Source: an uncultured Collinsella sp. (lineage in GTDB: Bacteria > Actinomycetota > Coriobacteriia > Coriobacteriales > Coriobacteriaceae). Taken from it: DNA of 41,825 bases. Location of the stretch: contig UQZM01000013.1 in NCBI GenBank assembly GCA_900545615.1, positions 1-41,825 on the forward strand, read 5' to 3'. Position numbers and translations under genes: made by a program. Positions 7,697-15,242 of the stretch are shown here, piece by piece (within the stretch, counting starts at the first letter, position 1; each line of letters begins with the position of its first letter). The notes under the pieces are model-generated. The model did no database searches. It was not told where the DNA came from and saw only the letters and a list, made by a program, of their open reading frames with translations.

Positions 7697-9850
7697 TTAC
7701 TGAACTTTGCTGGCGAACTCGAGGTATTGCATGCGCTGCAGCTTGTCGATCGTCGAGGTGTATGGGCTGTCTTCAGATTCCAAGTTGTAGCGCAGCCCGT
7801 CGGCACCGAGATAGCCGGCGACATTGATGGTGGGCACATCTGACCTTGTTGCAAGCAGGGCCTTTTGATAGTCGGTGAGCGGGGCGCCGATCTTATTAAG
7901 GGTAATGGCTGCAATCTCGTTTGCCCCGACGGTGTCGTAGACGTTGAGCTCGGTATTGCCGGCGATTTCATAGTTAGCCCAGACGAAATAGGTTGACTGA
8001 TAGACACGGAAAGCGTGGCTTGCCGTATCTTCCTGAGGGTACAGCTCGTCGTTGAGAGTCGTTGCGGCGCTCGGCTGATGGTCGCCAAAAAAGACAAGAA
8101 CAACCGGTCTGCCGATATTGCGGAGCTCGTTGATAAAGTACTCGAGGTCCCGGTCGGATGCGTTGATGCAGGTGAGATAGGTGTTGAGCGCGCTATTGGC
8201 GCCCTCGCTGGCTCCCTCGACCCAATAGTTTGTCAGCTCTTCGGCGGGAACGGTGCCATAGTCGTAGCCGCCGTGATTTTGCATCGTGACGTCAAAGATG
8301 AACTGCGGCGCTTCGTCGGTTCTAAGCAGGTCGAGTATCTTGTCGTAGGTGGCGTAGTCGCATACGCCGGCATGGTAACAGGGCGCACCTTCGAAATCGC
8401 CGATTGAAAGAAAGTCTCCAAAGCCCAGCTGCTGATAGATCTTATCTCGATGGTAGTTGACGGGGTTTTGCGGGTGCATAGCGGTAGCGGTATACCCAAG
8501 CTCTTTAAGGTCCTTTGCCAGGCTGTTGACGCCATTCATCTGATACAGCTGATAGGGGATCTTGCCTAATCCGACAAAGGCCGTTGTCGCTCCGGTCAAA
8601 AATTCGAATTCGGAGTTTGCCGTTCCGCCACCGGTGACCGAAGCGAGCATGGTGCCGCGAACAAGTGTGTCGGGAAGCGAGTTGTAGAATGCGGGGCCGG
8701 TGTACCCGGCCGCCTGGAGCTGCTCAAAGCACGAAAGGTCGCTAAAACTCTCGTTCATGACGGCAACAATCGTCGGCTTGATTTCATTGAACTGGGCAAC
8801 GGCAGCCGCGCGCTGCTCGCTCGAGCCATACGTGCTGTCGTAGGCGGCGGCGAGCTCCTGCTCGATGCTCTGCGCCTCATCGGGCGTATAGCCTTCGGGC
8901 TTCTCAATGGGCAACTCGTTGACCATTTCGGTGAACGAAGTGATAAAACCCTGAGACGTATATGTGGTGATGGGCTGCCAACGGTCAAATCCAAAATCCA
9001 GCGCCTGCTCCAAGTCGATGCTGGAAAAGCCTGAGAGCCCCACAACGGTCACTAGCAGAAAAGCGCAGAGGTTAGCGGCGATTGCGGGGAAGACATGGGT
9101 GGGCGTACGGAGCTTTCGCGGTCGGATAAGCGAAAGAAGCCCCAGGGAAATCTCCAGCAGGGCGAGAGAGGTTACGATTCCGGCGGTAAAGGTAAACTCG
9201 TATCCCTCGCTCACTTCCATTGCGGTGCCAAGGGCCAAGATATCGCTTGGCAGGATGGCTTCGCCTTTAAACGTTATGACGAAGTGCTCGGCAATGCCAA
9301 GGATGCAACAGGCGACGGGCACGAGGGCCATGACGCCTCCATGACGCTGTCCCAGCAAATAAAGGGAGAGCAGAACCGTCGCGAGCAGCCCGACGGAAAA
9401 CCCGAATGAGTTGGCGGGAATGCGATAGAACGTTTCGTTACAGGCAATTTCGAGTGAAACGAACGAGAGCGCTGAAACAGCGGCGATGACAAGGATGTCA
9501 CGGCAAATACAGGCAACCGTTCCCGTCGCAAGATCGGTTTGGTCGATAAGTCCCGAAACCAAGGGTTCGACAAGAAGTATGACGGCGGCAGCACCGAGCG
9601 CCGAATAAGAAAGGACCCATAGGGAACTGTCCTCATTTACGAGCAATTGATTCGTAATCCATGCAGCTACCACGCCGAGCGGGATGAGGAGCGTCGCGCA
9701 CCAAAAGACGCGGGCAATGGGCGGCTTTTCATTGTGTTTGATTGAAAAATACACGCGCACGACGACGGTGGCCACGATAAGGACGGCGATGAATATGGGC
9801 AGATTGGCCATGTCGCTCGAAGTGATTTCAAGGGGGATATCTTCGGTCAT
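7697..9850 (-). CDS. LTA synthase family membrane sulfatase
   Basis: Predicted membrane phosphoglycerol transferase of the LtaS type, 717 residues, likely to build or decorate a lipoteichoic-acid-like or glycerol-phosphate glycolipid polymer on the outer face of the membrane. About eight hydrophobic segments occupy residues 17-275. The extracellular sulfatase-fold domain follows: NES (366-368) supplies a metal ligand, T410 in GGGTANSEFEFLTG aligns with the nucleophilic threonine of LtaS, and FFGDHQPS supplies the C-terminal Asp-His metal pair. I chose the ATG at 9848-9850, preceded by CAGAGGAACG; the longer frame has no ribosome site. It stands alone, divergent from uvrA. Which polymer it makes cannot be told from sequence. 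Confidence 0.85.
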   Translation of the reverse strand: MTEDIPLEITSSDMANLPIFIAVLIVATVVVRVYFSIKHNEKPPIARVFWCATLLIPLGVVAAWITNQLLVNEDSSLWVLSYSALGAAAVILLVEPLVSGLIDQTDLATGTVACICRDILVIAAVSALSFVSLEIACNETFYRIPANSFGFSVGLLATVLLSLYLLGQRHGGVMALVPVACCILGIAEHFVITFKGEAILPSDILALGTAMEVSEGYEFTFTAGIVTSLALLEISLGLLSLIRPRKLRTPTHVFPAIAANLCAFLLVTVVGLSGFSSIDLEQALDFGFDRWQPITTYTSQGFITSFTEMVNELPIEKPEGYTPDEAQSIEQELAAAYDSTYGSSEQRAAAVAQFNEIKPTIVAVMNESFSDLSCFEQLQAAGYTGPAFYNSLPDTLVRGTMLASVTGGGTANSEFEFLTGATTAFVGLGKIPYQLYQMNGVNSLAKDLKELGYTATAMHPQNPVNYHRDKIYQQLGFGDFLSIGDFEGAPCYHAGVCDYATYDKILDLLRTDEAPQFIFDVTMQNHGGYDYGTVPAEELTNYWVEGASEGANSALNTYLTCINASDRDLEYFINELRNIGRPVVLVFFGDHQPSAATTLNDELYPQEDTASHAFRVYQSTYFVWANYEIAGNTELNVYDTVGANEIAAITLNKIGAPLTDYQKALLATRSDVPTINVAGYLGADGLRYNLESEDSPYTSTIDKLQRMQYLEFASKVQ

Positions 9851-9862
9851 GGACGTTCCTCT

Positions 9863-9900
9863 GTTACAGCAAACTAAGTTCAGTATTAGATTACTGTAAC
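9863..9900. repeat. Spaced inverted repeat upstream of the LTA-synthase-like gene
   Basis: GTTACAG (9863-9869) and CTGTAAC (9894-9900) are perfect inverted arms with a 24-bp AT-rich spacer that contains TAATCT/AATACT, possible -10 sequences on the minus strand. It could be an operator for the minus-strand gene or a leader hairpin. Confidence 0.45.
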
Positions 9901-9968
9901 CTCTCCACGGTATTTCGAGAAACAAAGCACCCGATACGCAAAGCTAAAGGTCTGCGAATCTTGTATTA

Positions 9969-9982
9969 CGAACATCTGTGCG
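9969..9982. promoter_or_regulatory. Possible LexA (SOS) box upstream of uvrA
   Basis: CGAACATCTGTGCG differs by one base from the palindrome CGAACnnnnGTTCG bound by Gram-positive LexA. It lies 62 nt before the uvrA start. The second half-site is imperfect, so this is tentative. Confidence 0.35.
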
Positions 9983-10043
9983 CGTCGAGTGCGCTAAACT
10001 CATCGGCAGTATGATTCGATGCAATAGGAGGCAAGGAGCTTCC

Positions 10044-12923
10044 ATGTCTGATTCTTCTATCGTTATTCGCGGCGCTCGTGAGCACAACCTCCGCGATATC
10101 GATGTTTCCATTCCGCGTGACCAACTCGTGGTCATTACCGGTCTTTCTGGCTCGGGCAAGAGCTCGCTGGCATTTGACACTATCTATGCCGAGGGCCAGC
10201 GTCGATACGTCGAGAGCCTTTCGAGCTATGCGCGCCAGTTCTTGGGCCAGATGGACAAACCCGACTTGGATTCAATCGACGGCCTTTCGCCGGCGGTGTC
10301 GATCGACCAAAAGACGACGTCTAAAAACCCTCGCTCGACGGTTGGCACCGTAACCGAGATTTATGACTATCTGCGCCTGCTGTTCGCCCGTGTGGGCACC
10401 CCGCACTGTCCCGAATGCGGCCGCGTCATTGAGCGCCAGACGACCGACCAGGTTGCCGACAAGGTCTTGGCGGCGGGGGAGGGCCGCCGCGCGTTTGTGC
10501 TGGCACCGGTGGTGCGCGGGCGAAAAGGCGAGTACTCCAAACTGTTTGAGGACCTTCGCGCCGAGGGCTTTAGCCGCGTGCGTGTCGACGGTGAAGTGCG
10601 CTCGCTCGACGATCCGATCGATCTGGACAAGAAGTTCAAGCACGATATCGAGGTCGTGGTCGATCGCATCGTGATCCGTGAGAACTCTCTGGGCCGTATA
10701 GCCGAGTCTGTTGAGCAGGCGACCGCGCTGGCTCACGGCAATGTAAACGTGTACATGCTGCCCGATCGTGATGCTCCCGAGGGGACCGAGGGCGAGCTGC
10801 TGGAGTATTCGTTAGCCTTGGCGTGCCCGGAGCATGGTCACTCCATTGACGATCTTCAACCGCGTGATTTTTCGTTCAACGCTCCCTATGGCGCATGTCC
10901 TGAGTGCGACGGCCTGGGCTTTAAGAAAACCGTTGATGCCGAGGCGCTGATCGAGGACCCCTCGAAGTCCATTGCCGACGGAGTCTTTGGTAGTCTGTTC
11001 GGCAATTCGAACTACTATCCGCAGATTTTTGCTGCGGTCTGCAAACACTTTAAGGTGAGCGCCGATACGCCGTGGGAGGACTTGCCTCCTCGCGTGCGTC
11101 GTGCATTCTTGGATGGCCTGGGCGATACGAAGATCTCGGTCGACTACCAAAAGCTCGACGGACGTCGCAGCCAGTGGGATACCAAGTTTTCGGGCGTTCG
11201 CAACATCCTGTACGAACGCTATACCGAGACGACGAACGAGAACACCAAGGCGCGCCTGGAGAAGTACATTCGCGAGGAGCCGTGCTCGAGCTGCCACGGC
11301 GCTCGTTTGCGCCCTGAGATGCTCGCCGTCACCGTGGGCGGCAAGTCCATTTACGAGGTTTGTTGCCTGTCGTGCCGTGAATCGCTCGAGTTTTTTGAGG
11401 GCCTGGAACTCACCGAGCGCCAACAGTTTATCGGCGGCCGTATCGTCAAGGAAATCCTGGAGCGCTTGCGTTTTCTGGTCGATGTTGGACTCGACTATCT
11501 GACGCTCGATCGTGCCTCGGCGACGCTTTCCGGTGGCGAGGCGCAGCGTATTCGACTGGCAACGCAGATCGGCGCGGGTCTCATGGGCGTGCTCTATATT
11601 CTGGACGAGCCCTCGATCGGTCTTCATCAGCGTGACAACGAGCGCCTGATTAAGACGCTCGAGCGCCTGCGCGATATCGGCAATACCGTTATCGTCGTCG
11701 AACACGACGAGGATACAATCCGTGCCGCCGATTACGTGATCGACATGGGGCCCGGCGCCGGCGTCAACGGCGGACACGTAGTCGCGGCGGGAACGCCTGC
11801 CGATATCATGGCGTGTCCCGAGTCGATGACGGGCGCTTATCTGACCGGTAAACGAATGATCCGGGTGCCTGATGAACGGCGCAAGCCCGGTCGCGGCTGC
11901 CTTAAAATTACGGGCGCTCGAGCCAACAACCTCAAAAACGTTACTGCCAAAATCGAGTTTGGTACGCTTACGGTTGTTACCGGCGTGTCGGGATCGGGCA
12001 AGAGCTCCCTGGTTACCGACACCATTGCGCCTGCCCTTACGAATGCCATTCACCGCTCGACGCGCCCTGTGGGTCCGTATAAAAAAATCGAGGGCATCGA
12101 GTGCATCGATAAGGTTATCGATATCGACCAGTCGCCGATTGGCCGCACGCCGCGCTCCAACCCTGCTACCTATATCGGCCTGTGGGATGATCTTCGCGCG
12201 CTGTTTGCGAGTACGCCGGAGTCGAAGGCGCGCGGCTACTCGCCGGGTCGTTTCTCCTTTAATGTGAGTGGCGGGCGCTGTGAGGCGTGCAAGGGCGATG
12301 GGCAGATTAAGATCGAGATGCACTTCCTTCCCGATATCTACGTTCCCTGCGAAGTTTGCGGCGGTAAACGCTACAACCGCGAGACACTCGAGGTCACCTA
12401 CCGTGGCAAGACCATCTCGGACGTGCTCGACATGAGCGTCACCGAGGCGCTGGCCTTCTTTGGGAATATCCCGCAGATCAAGCGAAAGCTCCAGACGCTG
12501 TACGATGTAGGCTTGGGCTACGTGAGCCTGGGCCAGCCCGCCACGACGCTCTCGGGCGGCGAGGCGCAGCGTGTGAAGCTCGCCAAGGAGCTTCATCGAC
12601 GCCAGACGGGCAAGACGTTCTATATTTTGGACGAGCCGACGACCGGTCTTCATTTTGAGGACGTCCGCCAGCTGCTCGATGTGCTGCAGCGCTTGGTCGA
12701 TGCGGGCAACACGGTGCTGGTGATTGAGCACAACCTTGATGTCATCAAGGTTGCCGACCGCCTGATCGATATGGGTCCCGAGGGCGGTAACGGCGGCGGA
12801 ACCGTCGTGGTTTCGGGCACACCGGAGCAGGTTGCGGACTGTCCGCAGAGTTATACGGGCAAGTTTTTGGCGCCTTTGCTCAGGCGTGACCGGGAGCGTC
12901 AGGCTCAACTTGATGCTCAATAA
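10044..12923 (+). CDS. uvrA: Excinuclease ABC subunit A
   Basis: Damage-recognition ATPase of nucleotide excision repair, which works as a dimer and loads UvrB. The 959-residue length is typical. It has two ABC modules: the first Walker A is GLSGSGKS (33-40) with signature LSGGEAQRIRLATQIG; the second has GVSGSGKSSL and LSGGEAQRVKLAKEL, each followed by ILDEP Walker B. Zinc-binding CxxC pairs are visible in CPECGR, in CPEH/CPEC and in the second module (CEAC with CEVC). I chose ATG 10044 because AAGGAG (10033-10038) sits 5 nt upstream; the frame is open 22 codons further but without support. It is divergent from the LTA-synthase-like gene. A possible LexA box (9969-9982) suggests damage induction. 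Confidence 0.98.
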   Translation: MSDSSIVIRGAREHNLRDIDVSIPRDQLVVITGLSGSGKSSLAFDTIYAEGQRRYVESLSSYARQFLGQMDKPDLDSIDGLSPAVSIDQKTTSKNPRSTVGTVTEIYDYLRLLFARVGTPHCPECGRVIERQTTDQVADKVLAAGEGRRAFVLAPVVRGRKGEYSKLFEDLRAEGFSRVRVDGEVRSLDDPIDLDKKFKHDIEVVVDRIVIRENSLGRIAESVEQATALAHGNVNVYMLPDRDAPEGTEGELLEYSLALACPEHGHSIDDLQPRDFSFNAPYGACPECDGLGFKKTVDAEALIEDPSKSIADGVFGSLFGNSNYYPQIFAAVCKHFKVSADTPWEDLPPRVRRAFLDGLGDTKISVDYQKLDGRRSQWDTKFSGVRNILYERYTETTNENTKARLEKYIREEPCSSCHGARLRPEMLAVTVGGKSIYEVCCLSCRESLEFFEGLELTERQQFIGGRIVKEILERLRFLVDVGLDYLTLDRASATLSGGEAQRIRLATQIGAGLMGVLYILDEPSIGLHQRDNERLIKTLERLRDIGNTVIVVEHDEDTIRAADYVIDMGPGAGVNGGHVVAAGTPADIMACPESMTGAYLTGKRMIRVPDERRKPGRGCLKITGARANNLKNVTAKIEFGTLTVVTGVSGSGKSSLVTDTIAPALTNAIHRSTRPVGPYKKIEGIECIDKVIDIDQSPIGRTPRSNPATYIGLWDDLRALFASTPESKARGYSPGRFSFNVSGGRCEACKGDGQIKIEMHFLPDIYVPCEVCGGKRYNRETLEVTYRGKTISDVLDMSVTEALAFFGNIPQIKRKLQTLYDVGLGYVSLGQPATTLSGGEAQRVKLAKELHRRQTGKTFYILDEPTTGLHFEDVRQLLDVLQRLVDAGNTVLVIEHNLDVIKVADRLIDMGPEGGNGGGTVVVSGTPEQVADCPQSYTGKFLAPLLRRDRERQAQLDAQ

Positions 12924-12943
12924 ATAGGCGATTCAGTTTATGG

Positions 12944-12974
12944 GCGCCATCGACTCCTTGTGATTCGATGGCGC
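12944..12974 (+). terminator. Hairpin after uvrA, weak terminator
   Basis: A perfect 10-bp stem GCGCCATCGA/TCGATGGCGC (12944-12953 with 12965-12974) lies 20 nt after the uvrA stop. The following bases TTGCTG are not a T run, so termination may be partial. Confidence 0.5.
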
Positions 12975-13012
12975 TTGCTGTGCCGAAGTGACGTATGCAG
13001 CCGAATTGGACA

Positions 13013-13018
13013 TATACT
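13013..13018 (+). promoter_or_regulatory. Possible -10 box before the YbaK gene
   Basis: TATACT lies 38 nt before the start. A weak GTGACG (12988-12993) is 19 nt upstream. Confidence 0.35.
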
Positions 13019-13055
13019 TAATCTTTGCGTCCGAATGCGAGGGAAAGGATATGTC

Positions 13056-13556
13056 ATGGCAAAGGCTGTAAAGACGCCAAAAACCAATGCGATGCGCGAG
13101 CTGGAAAGCGCCGGCATTTCCTATGTTCTACATACGTACGAAGACGATGGTGATGAGTCGGTGGGCCTGGGGGTCGCGATTTCGGAGCAGCTTGGCGAGG
13201 AGCCCGGTCAAGGATTTAAGACCTTGGTCTGCGTGACGCCGTCCAACGACCATGTCGTGTGCTGCATCCCTGTTGCCGATGAGCTCGATCTAAAGTCCGC
13301 CGCGCGTGCCGCGGGGGAGAAGTCCTTGGTTATGATGCATGTGAAGGATTTGCTTGCGGCGACTGGCTACGTTCGCGGCGGCTGCAGCCCGGTCGGTATG
13401 AAAAAACGCTACCGGACGCTCATTGATGAGACGTGTGTCCTTTGGGATACCATTTTTATTTCGGGAGGCAAGCGTGGTTATCAGCTCGAGCTTGCACCCG
13501 ATGATTTAATTGCATTTTGCGGGGCGACGGTTGCCGCGATTACGAGAGAGGACTGA
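13056..13556 (+). CDS. ybaK: YbaK-type Cys-tRNA(Pro)/Cys-tRNA(Cys) deacylase
   Basis: Predicted cytosolic editing hydrolase that removes cysteine mis-attached to tRNA(Pro). The 166-residue protein matches the single-domain YbaK/ProX group: N-terminal NAMRELESAGISYVLHTYE, the core FKTLVCVTPSNDHVVCCIPVADELDLKSAARAAGEKSLVM with the conserved lysine (FKTL) and the C-terminal GYVRGGCSPVGMKK, the diagnostic GGxSPxGxKK motif (here with Cys in place of the first variable residue). I chose ATG 13056, which has GGGAAAGGAT (13041-13050) upstream; an ATG at 13051 is out of frame. It is followed after 3 nt by murJ, so the two are probably cotranscribed. Confidence 0.9.
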   Translation: MAKAVKTPKTNAMRELESAGISYVLHTYEDDGDESVGLGVAISEQLGEEPGQGFKTLVCVTPSNDHVVCCIPVADELDLKSAARAAGEKSLVMMHVKDLLAATGYVRGGCSPVGMKKRYRTLIDETCVLWDTIFISGGKRGYQLELAPDDLIAFCGATVAAITRED

Positions 13557-13559
13557 GCG

Positions 13560-15242
13560 ATGCCGCAGGAAGAATTGAAGCGCGGAGCTCATTTTGCAAA
13601 AGAATCTGCGCCTCAGACACCCTCATCCGAAGCTTCTTCGTCGCGAGATGACACTGACGACATGGGCTCGTCGGACTACTCCACGGTTGGTCGTTCCGCC
13701 GGGCTTATGACCATCCTGACTATCGTGTCTCGCGTCACCGGTTTTATCCGCACGTGGGCAATGGCGGCCGCTATCGGCATGTCGCTACTCTCGTCCTCCT
13801 ATCAGGTCGCCAACAACCTGCCCAATATGCTCTACGAACTCGTGATGGGTGGCATGCTCGTGACGGCGTTTTTGCCCGTGTACATGGGCGTGAGGCGTGA
13901 GCAGGGTCGCGAGGCCTCGAACGAGTACGTGGGCAACCTGCTCGGCATTCTGCTTTTAGTGCTGGGTGGCATTTCGTTGCTGGGGACCGTGTTCGCCCCG
14001 GGCTTTATCTGGACGCAATCGTTCCTTTCGGGTGACGGTGGCAGCATGGATACCGCTGCGTTCATGTTCCGTTTCTTTGCCATCCAGATTCTGTTTTATG
14101 GTTTGGGCTCGGTGTTCTCGGGCGTTCTCAACGCACACCGCGACTACTTCTGGTCGACGTTTGCCCCGGTCCTCAACAATGTGATCGTCATTGCGAGCTT
14201 TATGGGTTTTGCGCCCGTGTCCGCACAGTTTGGCGAACGTGCCGGCATCATCTTGATTGCGGCCGGTACGACCCTCGGTGTCTTTGTTCAGATGGCATGT
14301 CAGATTCCCGCGCTTGGCAAGCACGGCGTGCATCCCCATATCCATATCGACTTTAAGGACCCCGCGCTGCGCCAGACGATTGCGCTCGGTATCCCGACGC
14401 TGCTCGCCACGGTGTGCATGTTTGTCTCGACTTCTATCACCAACGCTGCCGCGCTGGTGGTCCAGCCCGAGACGGGTCCTTCCGTCATCGCCTATGCGCG
14501 CCTGTGGTACACGCTGCCCTACGCGCTGATTGCCGCCTCGCTTTCGACGGCGCTCTATACCGAGCTCTCTCATGACGCACAGGAGAAGGATTACGACAGC
14601 GTTCGCACGGGCATTTCGCGTGGCGTCGCCCAGATGCTGTTCTTCCTGATTCCGTTCGCACTGTACCTGATTGTCTTCGCACGTCCGCTCAATATGATCT
14701 ACTGTGCTGGCAAGTTCGATGAATCCGGCGTGGCGCTGGTGTCCGAGTACCTTGTCTACCTGGCGCTCTCGCTGCCGCTCTACGGCGTGGTCGTGTTGAT
14801 GCAGAAGAGCTTCTCTGCCTTGCTCGACATGAAGCCCTATAGCCGCTATTGCCTGTATTCCGCCATCGGCCAGGCCGGCTCGGTTCTGCTGTTTGGCGTT
14901 GTGCTGGGCTTCGGTATGCCGGCAATCGCGCTTTCGTATGTCGTCGACTACGTGATCTTGGTCGGCTGTTCGCTGTGGTGGCTGCGTCGTCGCCTGCGTG
15001 GCCTTCAGGTCAAATCTATCCTACATGGCGGTTTCTTTGGCCTTTTGCTCGGTGGCCTAGGTGCTGCCGCAGGCGCCGGCGTCATGTGGGCGCTTGAACA
15101 CTTTGTCGGGGCACTTGGCGGCTCGATTCTGATTACTCTTGGCTACGTTTGCGTTGCGGGTGTCGCCTCGCTTGTTGTTACCTTTGGCCTTGCCGTCGTC
15201 CTTAAGATGCCCGAGGTCTCGGCGCTGCTTCGTCGCAAGTAG
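13560..15242 (+). CDS. murJ: Lipid II flippase MurJ
   Basis: Predicted integral membrane flippase that moves lipid-linked peptidoglycan precursor (lipid II) across the membrane. The 560-residue protein has a hydrophilic, Ser/Asp-rich N-terminal tail of about 40 residues and then some 14 hydrophobic segments. The MviN/MurJ signatures are visible: TILTIVSRVTGFIRTWAMAAAIG near the start, NNLPNMLYELVMGGMLVTAFLPVY, and FYGLGSVFSGVLNAHRDYFW. Spacing from the YbaK stop is 3 nt, with GAGAGGA (13545-13551) as ribosome site. uvrC follows with no gap. The tail is not part of the transport core; its role is unknown. Confidence 0.93.
   Translation: MPQEELKRGAHFAKESAPQTPSSEASSSRDDTDDMGSSDYSTVGRSAGLMTILTIVSRVTGFIRTWAMAAAIGMSLLSSSYQVANNLPNMLYELVMGGMLVTAFLPVYMGVRREQGREASNEYVGNLLGILLLVLGGISLLGTVFAPGFIWTQSFLSGDGGSMDTAAFMFRFFAIQILFYGLGSVFSGVLNAHRDYFWSTFAPVLNNVIVIASFMGFAPVSAQFGERAGIILIAAGTTLGVFVQMACQIPALGKHGVHPHIHIDFKDPALRQTIALGIPTLLATVCMFVSTSITNAAALVVQPETGPSVIAYARLWYTLPYALIAASLSTALYTELSHDAQEKDYDSVRTGISRGVAQMLFFLIPFALYLIVFARPLNMIYCAGKFDESGVALVSEYLVYLALSLPLYGVVVLMQKSFSALLDMKPYSRYCLYSAIGQAGSVLLFGVVLGFGMPAIALSYVVDYVILVGCSLWWLRRRLRGLQVKSILHGGFFGLLLGGLGAAAGAGVMWALEHFVGALGGSILITLGYVCVAGVASLVVTFGLAVVLKMPEVSALLRRK

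Noticed and set aside
10812..12920. Minus-strand open frame of 702 codons opposite uvrA
   Set aside because: Antisense shadow of a conserved gene; no ribosome site or motifs.
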